This document shows, piece by piece, positions 1 through 8,277 of a DNA stretch of 37,878 nucleotides; the first letter of the stretch is position 1, and each line of letters opens with the position of its first letter. Origin of the DNA: an uncultured bacterium (GTDB lineage Bacteria > Cyanobacteriota > Vampirovibrionia > Obscuribacterales > Obscuribacteraceae); the NCBI GenBank assembly GCA_913063055.1, contig CAJXZK010000019.1, positions 1 through 37,878 on the forward strand. Direction: 5' to 3'. The position numbers and the translations under genes were made by a program. The notes beneath the pieces were generated by a model. The model was not told where the DNA came from, did no database searches, and was given only the letters and a program-made list of their open reading frames with translations.

Positions 1-933
1 CCCACCAGAAGCGGCGCCCGAAGCACGGCTGCCAAAGGCATTTTGCATATCTTTGCGCAAATCTCTACCGCTGAATGAACGGCCATCTTCGCCATCACTG
101 CGGGCTACAGGCTGGCGCGAAGGCTGCTTGGGCGCAGGAAAACTGATATCGTCATCCTCATCATCAAGCCAATCAGTGCCTGGTGGTGCTTGTTTAGCGA
201 CATCAACTCGAGTCTTCTCTTTAAGAGCATCAACTCTTTCACTCAAATCAGTAAATTTAGATGGTTTGCCGAACACTTTAGTTTCAAGACGATTCAAGCG
301 ATCGGCTACTGGATCAGAAGCATAATCACGCTTAAAGATGCTTTGCTCAAGGGCAGTCACGGCCGGGTATTTACTTTCACCGCTCAAGACTTGACCGCCA
401 GGTTTTTTACTCTGACTGCGTTCTTCGCTCAAATCTAAATCACTGTCATTGTTATTGACTGGTTTAGCTGTAGAGCTGCCACTGCGCCCAGGAGAAGAAG
501 AAGAAGAAGAAGAACCTTCACTCTTGTCACTATCTTCGCTAGCAACAGCGCCAAGATTAGGCACTGTGTCAGCCAGATTTTTCAAGCGGGTCTCGCTAGC
601 ACCAGTTCGCGCTTCACCAAAAATCATTTTTTCAAGGCGCTCAAGGCGAACCGCCTCTTCGTCTTTAGGATAAGTATGTTTGAAAAACTTCACTTCAAGC
701 TGACTGAGCCGTACATCAGAGCTCACCGAAGCCATGGCCGAGTGGCTGAAGTTGAAGCCAGTGATAGCGCCGGAACCGCAACCTAAATCAAGCGGCAAAG
801 AAAAAGCCAGTGCTAATGACAGCCCAGCAACCAGGCGATCCAACCTAAGCCTTTCTAATCTAAGACTTGCTAGGCTAAAGGAGCGGCCGAGCAAATTTGT
901 CTCAAGTTTGGCGGCAGTATTGGTCACGTTCAT
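1..933 (-). CDS. Secreted/envelope protein with repeated LE-x2-[VI]FG motifs, truncated at window left edge
   Basis: Manual translation of the minus strand from ATG at 933 is open to position 1: MNVTNTAAKLETNLLGRSFSLASLRLERLRLDRLVAGLSLALAFSLPL... (signal-like), then RLERLEKMIFGEART..., poly-Ser, VTALEQSIFKRDYASDPVADRLNRLETKVFGKPSKFTDLSERVDALKEKT. Not in the supplied ORF track because it runs off the edge. Confidence 0.8.
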   Translation of the reverse strand, partial: MNVTNTAAKLETNLLGRSFSLASLRLERLRLDRLVAGLSLALAFSLPLDLGCGSGAITGFNFSHSAMASVSSDVRLSQLEVKFFKHTYPKDEEAVRLERLEKMIFGEARTGASETRLKNLADTVPNLGAVASEDSDKSEGSSSSSSSPGRSGSSTAKPVNNNDSDLDLSEERSQSKKPGGQVLSGESKYPAVTALEQSIFKRDYASDPVADRLNRLETKVFGKPSKFTDLSERVDALKEKTRVDVAKQAPPGTDWLDDEDDDISFPAPKQPSRQPVARSDGEDGRSFSGRDLRKDMQNAFGSRASGAASGG

Positions 934-1260
934 TGCTCTCGGAATTGAGTTCTTGCTCTTGCGAGCGCCTGTTTCACTGTCAGCTATCCAAGTAGAGCCA
1001 TCTTACCATGCTTTCCAAGACCCAGCGCCACTTTCCACCCTCATCGCTTGGTCCTTCAGCCTTGTCAAGGCAGTCAACGGCGCCAACAACTAAATTAGGA
1101 CGACCAGCAAGGTAGCCTTGTTCCCCGCCCCTTGAAATGCCCCAAACGGAAGCAACCTTAGAAGCCTGCCATTACAGTCATAATTTTCACGATAGTTAGA
1201 GTTTCGAGAGCTTTCTTCGCTATTCTGTAACGTACTAATAATTACAGCGAAAGAGGCCCC

Positions 1261-2907
1261 ATGCCAGCCAGTCAAAACCTTTCAAAATCTAACACTGCCA
1301 GCCCCAAAATCGCCCTCGATGGCTACAATTTGACCATTGAAGATGTCGAAACCATTGCCAACAAGCAAGGCAAAGTTGAGCTTTCAGCGGCGGCCTTAGA
1401 GCAATTACAGAAGTCGCGCGAAATAGTTGAAGGATATTTACAAAGAGGAGACGTGGTCTACGGAATCACCACCGGCTTTGGCAAATTTAAAGACATCTAT
1501 ATCGCACCCGAGCAAACAGAACAGCTACAACGCAATTTTCTTTTCTCACACGCCTGCGGCATGGGCGAACTATTTGACAGCAATACCGTAAGGGCAATTA
1601 CCTTGTTGCGCGCCAACGCTCTGGCGAAAGGCTTCTCTGGCATTCGGCCAGAGGTTGTAAATCTACTAGTAGAGCTACTAAACCACGAAATTCATCCAAT
1701 CATTCCGCAGCAAGGTTCAGTTGGTGCCAGCGGAGACTTAGCGCCACTGTCGCATCTAGCCCTGGTGCTGATTGCCGAAGGCAGTGCTGAATATAAAGGC
1801 AAAGTTTTAAGTGGAAAAGAGGCGCTGGCAGCCGCTGGACTCAGACCCGTTGTTCTAAAGGCCAAAGAAGGCCTGGCCCTCACCAATGGCACCCAGGTGA
1901 TGAGCGCTCTTGGATGCTTAGTAGTAAGTGAAGCTGATCGCCTGGCAAAAATGGCAGACATTATTGGAGCCATGAGCTTAGAAGCTCAACTGGGATCACA
2001 AAAGGCATTTCTGGCCCCCGTGCATGACGTTCGACCTCACCCAGGACAACGCGCTTCAGCTAGCAATCTCCTCAAGCTCCTGGCTGAGAGCGAATTGATG
2101 GAAAGTCATAAAGACTGTCCCATGGTGCAAGACGCTTATTCGCTGCGCTGTATGCCCCAAGTGCACGGCGCATCAAGGCAGGCTTTCAAGCACGCTCGCG
2201 AAGTGCTAGCAATTGAAATCAACTCAGCCACCGACAATCCCCTAGTCTTTCCGGACCAAGTTATCTCTGGTGGCAACTTCCACGGACAGCCACTAGCACT
2301 GGTGCTCGATTATGTCGGTATAGCCCTGGCCGAACTAGCCAATATCTCCGAACGCCGCACCGAACGCCTGGTCAATCCAGCCCTGTCAAATGGGCTGCCT
2401 GCCTTCCTTACGAGAAATGGTGGTTTGAACTCCGGCTATATGATTGCCCAATATACCGCAGCAGCAATTGTCTCTGAAAACAAAGTACTGGCACATCCAG
2501 CTTCGGTTGATTCAATTCCAACTTCGGCCAATCAAGAAGATCATGTGTCCATGGGCACCATCTCTGCTCGCAAGGCCAGAACAATCATGCACAACCTGCG
2601 CCGAGTGTTGGCTATCGAACTGTTATGTGCTGCCCAGGGCCTCGATATGCGCTGCGGTGTAATCGACTCTGTGCCTGATATTGGTCACGTCAGTAAAGGC
2701 AGCGGCAAATTTACTCCCGGTTCCGATACAGAACACGGCATGAAAGCCGGTCTTGGCGTAGAAGCCGCTTACCGCTTTGTCCGCAACCACATTCCCTTTC
2801 TTGAAGAAGACAGAGAAATGCATTTAGATATGGCCAGAGCAGAAGAAATCATTGCCTCTGGTGAGCTTCTAGCTGTGGTTGAGAATGCCATTGGTCCACT
2901 AGAGTAA
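1261..2907 (+). CDS. hutH: Histidine ammonia-lyase (MIO aromatic amino acid lyase)
   Basis: 548 aa; MIO-forming GSVGASGDLAPLSH; FSHACGMG and QDAYSLRCMPQVHGA favour HAL over PAL; GNFHGQPLAL; EQDHVSMG-like (NQEDHVSMG). Confidence 0.9.
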   Translation: MPASQNLSKSNTASPKIALDGYNLTIEDVETIANKQGKVELSAAALEQLQKSREIVEGYLQRGDVVYGITTGFGKFKDIYIAPEQTEQLQRNFLFSHACGMGELFDSNTVRAITLLRANALAKGFSGIRPEVVNLLVELLNHEIHPIIPQQGSVGASGDLAPLSHLALVLIAEGSAEYKGKVLSGKEALAAAGLRPVVLKAKEGLALTNGTQVMSALGCLVVSEADRLAKMADIIGAMSLEAQLGSQKAFLAPVHDVRPHPGQRASASNLLKLLAESELMESHKDCPMVQDAYSLRCMPQVHGASRQAFKHAREVLAIEINSATDNPLVFPDQVISGGNFHGQPLALVLDYVGIALAELANISERRTERLVNPALSNGLPAFLTRNGGLNSGYMIAQYTAAAIVSENKVLAHPASVDSIPTSANQEDHVSMGTISARKARTIMHNLRRVLAIELLCAAQGLDMRCGVIDSVPDIGHVSKGSGKFTPGSDTEHGMKAGLGVEAAYRFVRNHIPFLEEDREMHLDMARAEEIIASGELLAVVENAIGPLE

Positions 2908-2921
2908 ATAAAAAAGAAAAA

Positions 2922-5069
2922 TCAGCTCGCCATAAACCGGCTAGAAATAGCGGTCAAATCGAAGGGCGTGTCTTCAGCAAGAAACTTAGTGGTAGCCAAT
3001 TCTGCACTACTAGCTAACTGACCACGGGCCTCAGCGTGCAAAAGCAATAAGTCATAGAGACTCGGCTTGTTGAGATCAACCATTGACTTGAGCGACAATT
3101 GAATGCCATTCAAATTGCCGGCAATATTGTTGTACCAGTTAGGATTGCGAGTCAATGAAATATCAACCCAAATTACCTGCCGCTCTACTAAATCAAAAAT
3201 AGCCGGAATGGAAACCCTAGTATTGCCGCTAACATCTAATTTGTCTTGCACAGTTTTGGCTTCAAAAACCTCACCAGACTCCGGCTGTTCGCGGGCCATC
3301 CAACCAGCAAAGCACTCAGGCAAATCGCAAAATGGTTGCGCGGTATAACTCAATAGCGACATCACCACATAGCGACCATGATGTTTGAGCACTTTATCAA
3401 TAGAAATATCAATAAATTCGCTAGCACCTTCTGGAGCGTCAACAATATCGCCACTGTGACAACCGCCAAAATTCTTCAGATTGTAATAAGTGAGTGCATC
3501 AATAAAGGCAAAATTCTCATCAAACACAGCCGCTGACAAATCAATATCGGTGCGGTAGAGGCCGTTTTTCCACCAGGTGAAAAAACGCAGAACATTAGTA
3601 TCAGGCAAAGCCAACCTACTGCCGCGCGAGGTTGTACGAAGAGCTTTAGAAGCAGACCTTTGCGCAAACGGCACCATGAAATTCTTCAACTCTGGGTCGA
3701 CCCAGCAAGTACCCAGAGAAGGAAGCTTAGCGAAGCGCTCAAGCAAGGCTTTACGACAGAGTCCGGCGGCCAACTCACAAACGAGAGGCGGCAATCCCGG
3801 TAAGCAGTCAGGTATTGCCTGCGCTTTCGCCAGCTGCGACTTAGGGAAGAAAACCCGCAGTGGCCGCGGCTGCGCCCGGTTCTTAAAATGGTGCAAGACC
3901 TGCAACAGTACTGGTGTAGAAACCTTGTCGACAACTTTAGCGAAAGCGAATGCAACATCCTCCTGGTGGGTACCAGCAATACGCAGCAAGTGATCTAAAC
4001 GCCGAGCAAAATCTCCCGGTCTTGTTTTCAGCATAGCCACAGCAGCAGTAACATCGCTCAGCTCTAGGGCCTTCTCTAAGCGACTATTGAAAGTATTGGA
4101 GGGCAGGCCATTTCTCAAGATGTTGAAGGCTTCAAATGAACGTGGATATTGGTCTTTAAATTCACCCGGATGCAGTTTCTCACCAAGCCGAATCCATCGC
4201 TCTTTCCATCTCAGCATATCTTCAATTAAATTAGAACGACTCTCAAGCAAACTCAAAAGCAAGCGACGCACGCTACGCTTATAGGTCTTGAACTTGGCGG
4301 GCTCGGCTAAAGAGACGTCTCCGCCGCTCAAGGCAACAGCCAAACGCAGTACATCGGTAGCAGTATCGACATACTTGGCCACCAGATTAGCACTATCAGC
4401 GGTGCGCTCTATTAGCTGCGCTAAAATAAAAGCTTTATTCTCGCGGTGAGCTATTTGAGCGGGCAAGAACCGCTCAATATCGCCATCGAAGAAATCTATA
4501 TAAGCAACAATATCTTCTTTATCGGCAACAGAAATAGAACTATTAACAGAAAGCAACTGTCTAAATTGCAGCTCAAACTGCTCTAAGGTGGAAAGGGCAA
4601 GCGGCCGCAAATCAGGAGTTTCGGCAAGCGGTGCCCGTTGCGGAACAGGAATTAGACCAAAGAGCTTCTTTGGCTTAGCAGGCAAATATTTGCCACCACT
4701 AAAATAGTGCACCATGGCATTGAGATAAAGCTCCGCCTCACTCATATCCATCACTTGCTTAGGAAAGTCCGGATACATCGGCGTCAATTTTTGGTGAGCA
4801 CCTTTCTCTTTTGCTAAGCAGTCGAATAACTGTTTCTTCAAGTCAGCAAGTTCACTTAAACTAAGATGCTTGCAGGCGGCAATTAAATCAGCCGACATGC
4901 CAAACCCTAAAGCCTCTATAGTCTTCACGACTGTGGCCACATAGTGGCTAGGCAAAACCTCATTAGTAGAGGCCGGATTAAGTAAAACCTTCTTACAGCG
5001 CCGAACGAAAATCTTGTTGGCCAATTCAAGTTTTTGCGGCGAATATTCTTGCACCATGGCCTCGCACAA
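2922..5069 (-). CDS. MXAN_6230/SCO0854-like protein with C-terminal TerD-like domain
   Basis: 715 aa; EDMLRWKERWIRLGEKLHPGEF, RPGDFARRLDHLLR, then TDIDLSAAVFDENFAFIDALTYYNLKNFGGCHSGDIVDAPEGASEFIDI (TerD-like). Alternative start ATG at 5057. No obvious N-terminal RING cysteines. Confidence 0.7.
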   Translation of the reverse strand: MCEAMVQEYSPQKLELANKIFVRRCKKVLLNPASTNEVLPSHYVATVVKTIEALGFGMSADLIAACKHLSLSELADLKKQLFDCLAKEKGAHQKLTPMYPDFPKQVMDMSEAELYLNAMVHYFSGGKYLPAKPKKLFGLIPVPQRAPLAETPDLRPLALSTLEQFELQFRQLLSVNSSISVADKEDIVAYIDFFDGDIERFLPAQIAHRENKAFILAQLIERTADSANLVAKYVDTATDVLRLAVALSGGDVSLAEPAKFKTYKRSVRRLLLSLLESRSNLIEDMLRWKERWIRLGEKLHPGEFKDQYPRSFEAFNILRNGLPSNTFNSRLEKALELSDVTAAVAMLKTRPGDFARRLDHLLRIAGTHQEDVAFAFAKVVDKVSTPVLLQVLHHFKNRAQPRPLRVFFPKSQLAKAQAIPDCLPGLPPLVCELAAGLCRKALLERFAKLPSLGTCWVDPELKNFMVPFAQRSASKALRTTSRGSRLALPDTNVLRFFTWWKNGLYRTDIDLSAAVFDENFAFIDALTYYNLKNFGGCHSGDIVDAPEGASEFIDISIDKVLKHHGRYVVMSLLSYTAQPFCDLPECFAGWMAREQPESGEVFEAKTVQDKLDVSGNTRVSIPAIFDLVERQVIWVDISLTRNPNWYNNIAGNLNGIQLSLKSMVDLNKPSLYDLLLLHAEARGQLASSAELATTKFLAEDTPFDLTAISSRFMAS

Positions 5070-5084
5070 CTGGCATAAAAAGAA

Positions 5085-5145
5085 GCCGCAGAAAGCGAAG
5101 ACTCTAAATCATAGGTTTAGAAGGAAGAACCTTCATAGCCGCGGC
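5085..5145 (-). repeat. Copy A of a paired structured element (7-bp closing stem plus two internal hairpins)
   Basis: Plus strand GCCGCAG-AAAGCGAAGACTCTAAA-TCATAGG-TTTAGAAGGAAGAACCTTCATAG-CCGCGGC; identical to copy B outside the loop and arm substitutions; lies just upstream of the 715-aa CDS start. Confidence 0.85.
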
Positions 5146-5207
5146 ACTAAGTTCTATGCCCGCTGGCCCCAACGCTCAAACCATCAAGAATCAACCGCTA
5201 TTGCTAT

Positions 5208-5939
5208 CTATTTGGGCAGACTAACTTTTCCAGTTCCAGAGCAAAGGGGACAGGGTCCTTTATTAATTGGTCGACCATTAACGTACTCAATTACTTCACC
5301 CATATGGTCGTTACTCCAATATTCAGAGCCGCCTTTGCCCGCGGGGTCAAGATAAGGAAAAACCATCCAAACGAGGCGGTCGGGCTTGCCAGGCACGTCC
5401 ATTTTGCGCCAGCCCGGCGTTGAAGGTTTGAGACAATTACCCGGACAAATCCCCTTCATGTAGCTGTTTAAGGTAGCTGCTAGCCTCTGAGCGCGATTCT
5501 TGACCGAAATCAGCTTGCCTGTCTCACTAACTTTTTTGTATTGCTCAAGGGCTTTCTGATATTGATGCATTTCGTAGAAACAGTAACCTAAAAGTATGCC
5601 AGCTTCGCCGTCATCCAGAGGCGATTGAGCAGCCACAGCAAGGCTAGCTGCGGCGGCCGGATACTTCTTCTCCTGAAAGAGTTTGGCCCCCTTCTGATAG
5701 GTAGTCTTGAAAGCAACTTTTTCAGCGTCTTTTGGGGCGTTATTTTGCGGCTCAGCAGTCTGGGCTGACGCCGGTAAAAGAGAAGCAAACGGCAATAGCA
5801 GCAAAGTAGAGACTGCCAGTACCAATGCCAGTAGCAATGCTATGAACTTCAAATTATTGCCATTGAAAATGATTGATAAAAGAGGTGTCGCGGAAAGCGA
5901 AGACTCTAAATTGGAAATTTTAGAAGGAAGAACCTTCAT
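5208..5939 (-). CDS. Membrane-anchored/secreted TPR-like protein with C-terminal CxxCxGxG motif
   Basis: The ORF extends to 6125, but an internal ATG at 5939 (or TTG at 5852) better precedes the signal/TM segment NLKFIALLLALVLAVSTLLLLPFASLLPASAQT. TPR-like ALEQYKKVSETG; C-terminal CPLCSGTGK. Confidence 0.65.
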   Translation of the reverse strand: MKVLPSKISNLESSLSATPLLSIIFNGNNLKFIALLLALVLAVSTLLLLPFASLLPASAQTAEPQNNAPKDAEKVAFKTTYQKGAKLFQEKKYPAAAASLAVAAQSPLDDGEAGILLGYCFYEMHQYQKALEQYKKVSETGKLISVKNRAQRLAATLNSYMKGICPGNCLKPSTPGWRKMDVPGKPDRLVWMVFPYLDPAGKGGSEYWSNDHMGEVIEYVNGRPINKGPCPLCSGTGKVSLPK

Positions 5940-5948
5940 AGCCGCGAC
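5887..5948 (-). repeat. Copy B of the paired structured element
   Basis: Plus strand GTCGCGG-AAAGCGAAGACTCTAAA-TTGGAAAT-TTTAGAAGGAAGAACCTTCATAG-CCGCGAC; overlaps the likely 5' end of the TPR-like CDS. Confidence 0.85.
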
Positions 5949-6304
5949 TACAAATCTATACCCACTTCTAACACGAAGAACGACTTTAACAATTATTTTC
6001 CCAGAGCCATAAGCTGACGCAGTTCGCCCCCAAAGATCTCGCGGGTCAAACGCACTTGCCGTGCGCCCCGGGAGAAGTTCCATCACTAGCCAGCACCTTA
6101 AATGGCTTAAGAACAGCTTCGCCAATAAGCTTGATCATCTGCCACTGGAACAGTGGCTTCTGCAGCCATCAATGCTATTTTTTCTCCAGCCACGGCTGCC
6201 CGCCTCGGAACGTCCTGTTAACTGCATACTTGTTCACTGCAGACATGTTCACATGAGGGGCGACCAGAGTCACCGGTAAAAATACACAGCGGGCAACCCA
6301 CGAC

Positions 6305-7057
6305 CTAATCATCGAGCATCAGGTCTAAGCGTCTCTTATAGTTGTTGAGAAAATCACGGGTGACCGAGAAATGCTCAAGATTCTCATACTTATCTTCTCG
6401 CACGCCGGTTTCATCAAAAACAAGAATCTTGCTCGATGGATAGGCTAACAAAATGGGGGAATGAGTAGCGATAATAAACTGCGAACCATCCTGCACCAAG
6501 TCGTGAATACGCACGAGAGCAGCCAACTGGCGCGATGGAGAAAGAGCGGCTTCTGGTTCATCTAAAAGGTAAATGCCTTTTCCTCTAAACTTATTTACCA
6601 AAGTAGCCATAAAAGACTCGCCATGCGACTGGCGATGCAGCGACTTGCCGCCATAAGAATCGAGATAACCAACTTCGTCCATATAAGTAGCCAGGTTATA
6701 AAAGCTCTCAGCCCGCAAAAAATAACCATCCTTAGGATGAGCATGACTCTTCTTTGCTTTCAAAAAGTCTTGCAATCCAGATGAGCCGCCAGCATCATCG
6801 ATCTGTACATTTTTAGTGCCCCCTTGAGCACTAAAGCCAAGAAGCAGAGCAATGGCCTCAAGAGCTGTAGACTTACCTGATCCATTTTCGCCAACAAAAA
6901 AAGTGACATCCTCATGAAATTCCATGTTGTCTAAGTCAGCAATAGCCGGAATAGAAAATGGATAGGACTCAATGTCGAAGCCATCGCGCATCTGTATTGA
7001 GCGAATATAAGGCTTGTCTTTGGAAAAGCTTTTGTTTACCACCAGTAAACGGCCCAA
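6305..7057 (-). CDS. AAA/ABC-type ATPase (COG3910-like predicted ATPase)
   Basis: Walker A FVGENGSGKSTALEAIA, LLDEPEAALSPSRQ Walker B, FIIATHSPILLAYP H-loop. Confidence 0.8.
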   Translation of the reverse strand: MGRLLVVNKSFSKDKPYIRSIQMRDGFDIESYPFSIPAIADLDNMEFHEDVTFFVGENGSGKSTALEAIALLLGFSAQGGTKNVQIDDAGGSSGLQDFLKAKKSHAHPKDGYFLRAESFYNLATYMDEVGYLDSYGGKSLHRQSHGESFMATLVNKFRGKGIYLLDEPEAALSPSRQLAALVRIHDLVQDGSQFIIATHSPILLAYPSSKILVFDETGVREDKYENLEHFSVTRDFLNNYKRRLDLMLDD

Positions 7058-7596
7058 ACTAGCTCGCCATTGAAAACGAGCGCTACTGGTAGTTGTTTCT
7101 CATCGAAATAGACATCAACTTCAGTTGTAGGAGCGGCAGCACTGGTTTCTTTGGCTTGCTCAAACTTTGACAAGAGTACAGCCAAATGCTCAACGGCGAG
7201 TTTACTAGCTGGATCGACTTTGAGGTTTTGAATATTGGCAGCGCCCGAGTTAAGTGGTGTCAGATCAAGCTTGTATCCTGGCGAACTGACTGAATTCCAA
7301 AAAAGAAACTGTTTACTGATGCCAGTCACTGACATCTTTGTTGGAGAGGCCGATTTAAGAACAGCCACAGCTCGCTGCTTGACAAGGAGCACCGAACTTA
7401 AACCCCGCCCCACATAGAGCGCTGCCGCGATAGGGAAAATTAGCAGCCAAAGAAATTGGATATTTAGAAGGAGAGCAGCTATCGGCATTAGAAAAACAAG
7501 AAAGGCAAAGGCTGCCATCTGGGCAATATGACTCTTCGCCTCTTTGAGATATCGGGGAAGCAAGAGATCGAAATCTGCCGTTGTAGTCGGTGTCAT
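7036..7596 (-). CDS. Small integral membrane protein of unknown function
   Basis: 186 aa; two hydrophobic segments (IAQMAAFAFLVFLMPIAALLLNIQFLWLLIFPIAAALYVG); 3' end overlaps the ATPase start by 22 nt. Confidence 0.7.
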   Translation of the reverse strand: MTPTTTADFDLLLPRYLKEAKSHIAQMAAFAFLVFLMPIAALLLNIQFLWLLIFPIAAALYVGRGLSSVLLVKQRAVAVLKSASPTKMSVTGISKQFLFWNSVSSPGYKLDLTPLNSGAANIQNLKVDPASKLAVEHLAVLLSKFEQAKETSAAAPTTEVDVYFDEKQLPVALVFNGELVWAVYWW

Positions 7597-7762
7597 TTTT
7601 AATAACCAATAGTAAAAGCGGGCTAGTTAGATTTAGTCTACGGTATACCCTCGCTAAGGATGAAACAAACTTCAAGGTAAATACCCACAACGGTTGATGC
7701 CAGTTTTTCCGCCAAGCAACATACTCAAAGCTGTATATTCTGCAAATTCAGAAGCAAAATTT

Positions 7763-8197
7763 ATGAACAGTGGCTGTGACAATAAGATGACCTGCCCAAT
7801 AACCCACACCCTCGATTTGATTAGTGCCAAATGGACAGTGGAGATATTGCGGGAACTAGCGCTCAAACCAGTGCGCACCAGAGAATTTCTTACCTTTATT
7901 CCGGGACTGAGCATGAAATCGCTGCAAGAGCGCCTCAAAGCACTGCTTGCCGCGGGCATGATTACTCGCACCGTATTTGAACAGAAGTTGCCCAAAGTTG
8001 TGCACACCATTACCCCCCGAGGACAGCGCCTCTTTTTAGTAATGAGCGAACTCAAAGCCATTGCCAGCGAAATCAGTGAGAGCGAGCAACTGTGCCAATG
8101 TCCACTTGAAGGTTTCAGTAAAGATGAGATGGACTGCCCTAAGCGCCGCCCGCTAACGCCACGACAAATGCGGCAAGAACAGGCTACACAGGATTAG
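7763..8197 (+). CDS. HxlR-family transcriptional regulator
   Basis: CPITHTLDLISAKWTVEILRELALKPVRTREFLTFIPGLSMKSLQERLKALLAAGMITR is HxlR winged-helix. ORF opens at 7694; ATG at 7763 is the more likely start. Confidence 0.85.
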   Translation: MNSGCDNKMTCPITHTLDLISAKWTVEILRELALKPVRTREFLTFIPGLSMKSLQERLKALLAAGMITRTVFEQKLPKVVHTITPRGQRLFLVMSELKAIASEISESEQLCQCPLEGFSKDEMDCPKRRPLTPRQMRQEQATQD

Positions 8198-8277
8198 GCT
8201 ATACAAGAATAGACTTAAGCTATCAGCCTTAAGCAAGCCACTATGTGTGCCTTTGTGACGAGCATTAAAAAAACATT

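Noticed and set aside
53-1093. Plus-strand ORFs 53-325, 190-438, 449-673 and 734-1093
   Set aside because: All but the last part of 734-1093 lie antisense to the truncated minus-strand CDS 1-933, whose repeat structure and signal peptide are coherent.
3577-3993. 138-aa plus-strand ORF
   Set aside because: Antisense to the SCO0854-like CDS; no recognisable motif.
6061-6279. Plus-strand ORFs 6056-6256 and 6061-6279
   Set aside because: Short, overlapping each other in different frames, no motif or RBS.
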